A DNA stretch of 32,046 bases from Deltaproteobacteria bacterium (lineage in GTDB: Bacteria > Desulfobacterota > DSM-4660 > Desulfatiglandales > Desulfatiglandaceae). Positions within the stretch are counted from its first letter, which is position 1. Each line of letters begins with the position of its first letter. The position numbers and the translations under genes are program-made. The notes below the pieces were generated by a model. It was not told the DNA's origin and did not search any database. It saw only the letters and a program-made list of their open reading frames with translations. The DNA is taken from positions 1 to 32,046 of the forward strand of contig JAGGTJ010000134.1 in the NCBI GenBank assembly GCA_021163815.1, in the 5' to 3' direction. Positions 29,600-32,046 of the stretch are shown here, in pieces.

Positions 29600-30490
29600 T
29601 AAAGCCCTATTTATTGATTGGCAACTCGTTTATACCCATTCGATATTCGTGAATGGACATCTGTTTAAAATTTTTGTAACAAGATATTATAGCCAAATTA
29701 CACCGAACATTATCCGACATTAATATCTACCTGAATGCCCACTCATAAATGCAATAATTTTTCAAGATCAGGGCATACAAAATTTTTAACCACAAAAATG
29801 TATTTTCAGGATTAAACTGGCATGGCCGGATTCAAAATATCCCGGCCACCGACGGGAAAATACACCCTGGTTTTTCAACACGGTTTTGCGTATTTTTACG
29901 GTAAAATAAAAACAAATAATTACCGTATGGTCAGGTTAATCTTTAGACAGAAGCGATGTTGCACAAAAAGGGATGTCTTAAGTTTGGCTCATATGTCTAC
30001 AATTCATACACGGGCAAACAAAATAAGATCAGGAGTGGTAAGTAAAAAATTTACGAAATTCCACAGCCACTTGCAGATAGGTATTGTCGGAAGATATTTA
30101 ATGACTATAAGGCCGTACGCAAGGCCCTTTTTCCAAAGTGCATACTTACCCATATATAAACAGCAGATTACATAAAAACATTCCAAGAACATTAAAACAC
30201 ATAATACTTGCAACGTTTCAGATAAACTTTTATTTTGGAAAAAGACCTTTTATTTGCGGACAGCCTCACAGACTTATAGAATAGTTCCCATCCATAAATG
30301 ATTGTTTTTTTTGATATCAACGTCTGACTACATTAAACATGAAAAACAGGCCAGTTTATGGAATCACTTGCTTGCCTGCCACAGAGGACAGACGACACAA
30401 CCACACAATCAGGTACAGCATACCTTACACTATAAGACTATAAGAACATGAGAACTTTGGATAAGGCCTTATAAGCTCATCCACATTGAC

Positions 30491-30577
30491 GCGTGTTATG
30501 CAAAGACAACATTCCCATAACCACCTGATATCAAAATACAACTTCCTTCTTAAAGACAGTTCATGCAGACCTTAGGT
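30491..30577 (+). repeat. Repeat family A, diverged near full-length copy
   Basis: gcgtgttatgcaaagacaacattcccataaccacctgatatc...cttcttaaagacagttcatgcagaccttaggt. Confidence 0.7.
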
Positions 30578-30708
30578 ACAATACAATAAATTATGTGCGT
30601 TTATGAACATAATCCCTTGAATACCCTTGACTGTCATAATCTTGTAAAACGCATCATCTTTCTGGATTGGAAACTCTACAGTACAAAAAAATGACCTGTG
30701 AGCGAATA

Positions 30709-31092
30709 CTATTTAATCTCTACAGAGGCTCCTACCTCCTCAAGCTGAGATTTAATCTCCTCTGCTTCCTCTTTTGTCACACCTTCTTTAACAGGACCAG
30801 GTGCCTCATCTACAACGGCCTTCGCCTCTTTAAGTCCCAACCCTGTAATAGCACGTACAACCTTTATTACCTGTATCTTTTTGTCCCCAACACCTGTAAG
30901 CACCACATCAAATTCGGTTTTTTCAGGTTCTGCCTCCTGTGCACCACCACCAGCTACTCCTACCGGTACTGCCATTGGAGCAGCCGCCGTTACACCAAAT
31001 TTTTCTTCCAGCTCTTTTACGAATTCGGAAAGATCAAGAACTGTCATGTTTGAAATAAATTCAATAACATCTTCTTTGGTAATATCAGACAT
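30709..31092 (-). CDS. rplL: 50S ribosomal protein L7/L12
   Basis: [56 protein letters not shown]. Confidence 0.97.
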   Translation of the reverse strand: MSDITKEDVIEFISNMTVLDLSEFVKELEEKFGVTAAAPMAVPVGVAGGGAQEAEPEKTEFDVVLTGVGDKKIQVIKVVRAITGLGLKEAKAVVDEAPGPVKEGVTKEEAEEIKSQLEEVGASVEIK

Positions 31093-31130
31093 ATCCGTTA
31101 TTTCAACCTCCCTTGTTTTTAATTGCCTGG

Positions 31131-31658
31131 TTACGAATTATCCTTTTGTTCTTCAATAGCCTTCAATACATTCAGAAAGTTAACAATCACTGCATTCAAA
31201 ACTCTGACAAAAGATCCTGGTACAGCCTGCATTGCAGAAAGAACCTGTGCCAGTAATTGTTCCCTTCCTGGGAGAGAAGCCAAATGTTTAACATCCTCTG
31301 AATTAAGCACGTTACCAGAAATTTGACCACACTTAATATCAAGTTTCTCATTTTCCTTTGCAAAATCCACCAGAACCTTGGCAGGAGAAACCACATCATC
31401 GTAGGTAATAGCTATTGCAGACGGCCCTCGCATAAAATCCACAATCAGATTCGTATCTGTATCTCTACTTGCCAACTTGAGTAATCTGTTCTTTACTACC
31501 TGAAAGTCAGTATTGGTTTTCCTGAGTCCTTTTCTGAGTTCGTTAATGGCTTCAACATTAAGGCCTTGATAATCCACGAGAAAATTACCATTTGCCTTTT
31601 CAAGCTTAGAGTGAAGATCATTTACCAGTTGAACCTTATCTTCTTTTTTCATGTTCAC
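31131..31658 (-). CDS. rplJ: 50S ribosomal protein L10
   Basis: [34 protein letters not shown]; preceded by GAGGAGGTGA. Confidence 0.95.
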   Translation of the reverse strand: MNMKKEDKVQLVNDLHSKLEKANGNFLVDYQGLNVEAINELRKGLRKTNTDFQVVKNRLLKLASRDTDTNLIVDFMRGPSAIAITYDDVVSPAKVLVDFAKENEKLDIKCGQISGNVLNSEDVKHLASLPGREQLLAQVLSAMQAVPGSFVRVLNAVIVNFLNVLKAIEEQKDNS

Positions 31659-32046
31659 CTCCTCTCAATTTGACAGTATGCTGCAAATACCCCAAATAAA
31701 AAACAGGAGAAATAACCTGCGCCATAATTTTCAAGATCGCCTATAGCACAGATAATACAATGATAACTGCCCACCCGGAAAAAACTTTCACTCAAAAAAC
31801 ACTGTAAATTTAACCATCACAGATAGATATCAGCCATAAATAGCGTCATTCACAACAGTTCAATGAAATAAGATATCAGTTCTCCTGGTAAACAAAAAAT
31901 CAATAAAAAAAGACCACCCCAAAAAAACATGCAGAGCAAAGACATTTCTACTCTGACAGGCGGCCATAAAGATTGTACTCTCCTCTATCACTCAGGGGTT
32001 GCAGTTAGTGCATACAAAAAAAAGAATCTTGCACACACCCTATCTC

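Noticed and set aside
29822-30175. 117-aa plus ORF in the rplL-rpoB gap
   Set aside because: No family resemblance or clear SD; composition looks random. Kept only as part of the noncoding-gap finding.
18142-32046. tRNA genes linked to tuf/rpoBC
   Set aside because: Scanned for T-loop/anticodon patterns by eye and found none convincing; tRNAscan-SE would be needed to be sure.

Overview
This looks like a bacterial chromosomal window, possibly Desulfobacterota-like; the taxonomy is an impression only. It has four blocks. (1) Left edge, + strand: a BREX-type phage-defence pair, a PglZ gene cut by the window start followed by a BrxL-like AAA+ ATPase. The BrxL C-terminus is not a Lon protease domain; it closely resembles the membrane-binding PLD-like C-terminal domain of eukaryotic MITD1 (MIT_C). 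The intergenic DNA around the pair holds a nested foldback repeat, and what looks like a repeat insertion that separates the Shine-Dalgarno/ATG from the brxL ORF. A decayed DruA/DUF4338 fragment follows. (2) Minus strand: an RLI-like small ferredoxin, an ABC-2 exporter pair and the cobalamin genes cbiP-cbiA-cbiC. (3) A solitary + strand cheR bracketed by near-identical copies of a dispersed intergenic repeat. (4) Minus strand: rplJ-rplL / rpoB-rpoC / rpsL-rpsG-tuf-rpsJ-rplC-rplD-rplW-rplB-rpsS-rplV-rpsC-rplP-rpmC. fusA is absent between rpsG and tuf, and the S10/spc cluster stops after rpmC. Several operon gaps are unusually wide and some contain repeat copies. The best candidates for something undescribed are the BrxL-MIT_C fusion and the two intergenic repeat families.
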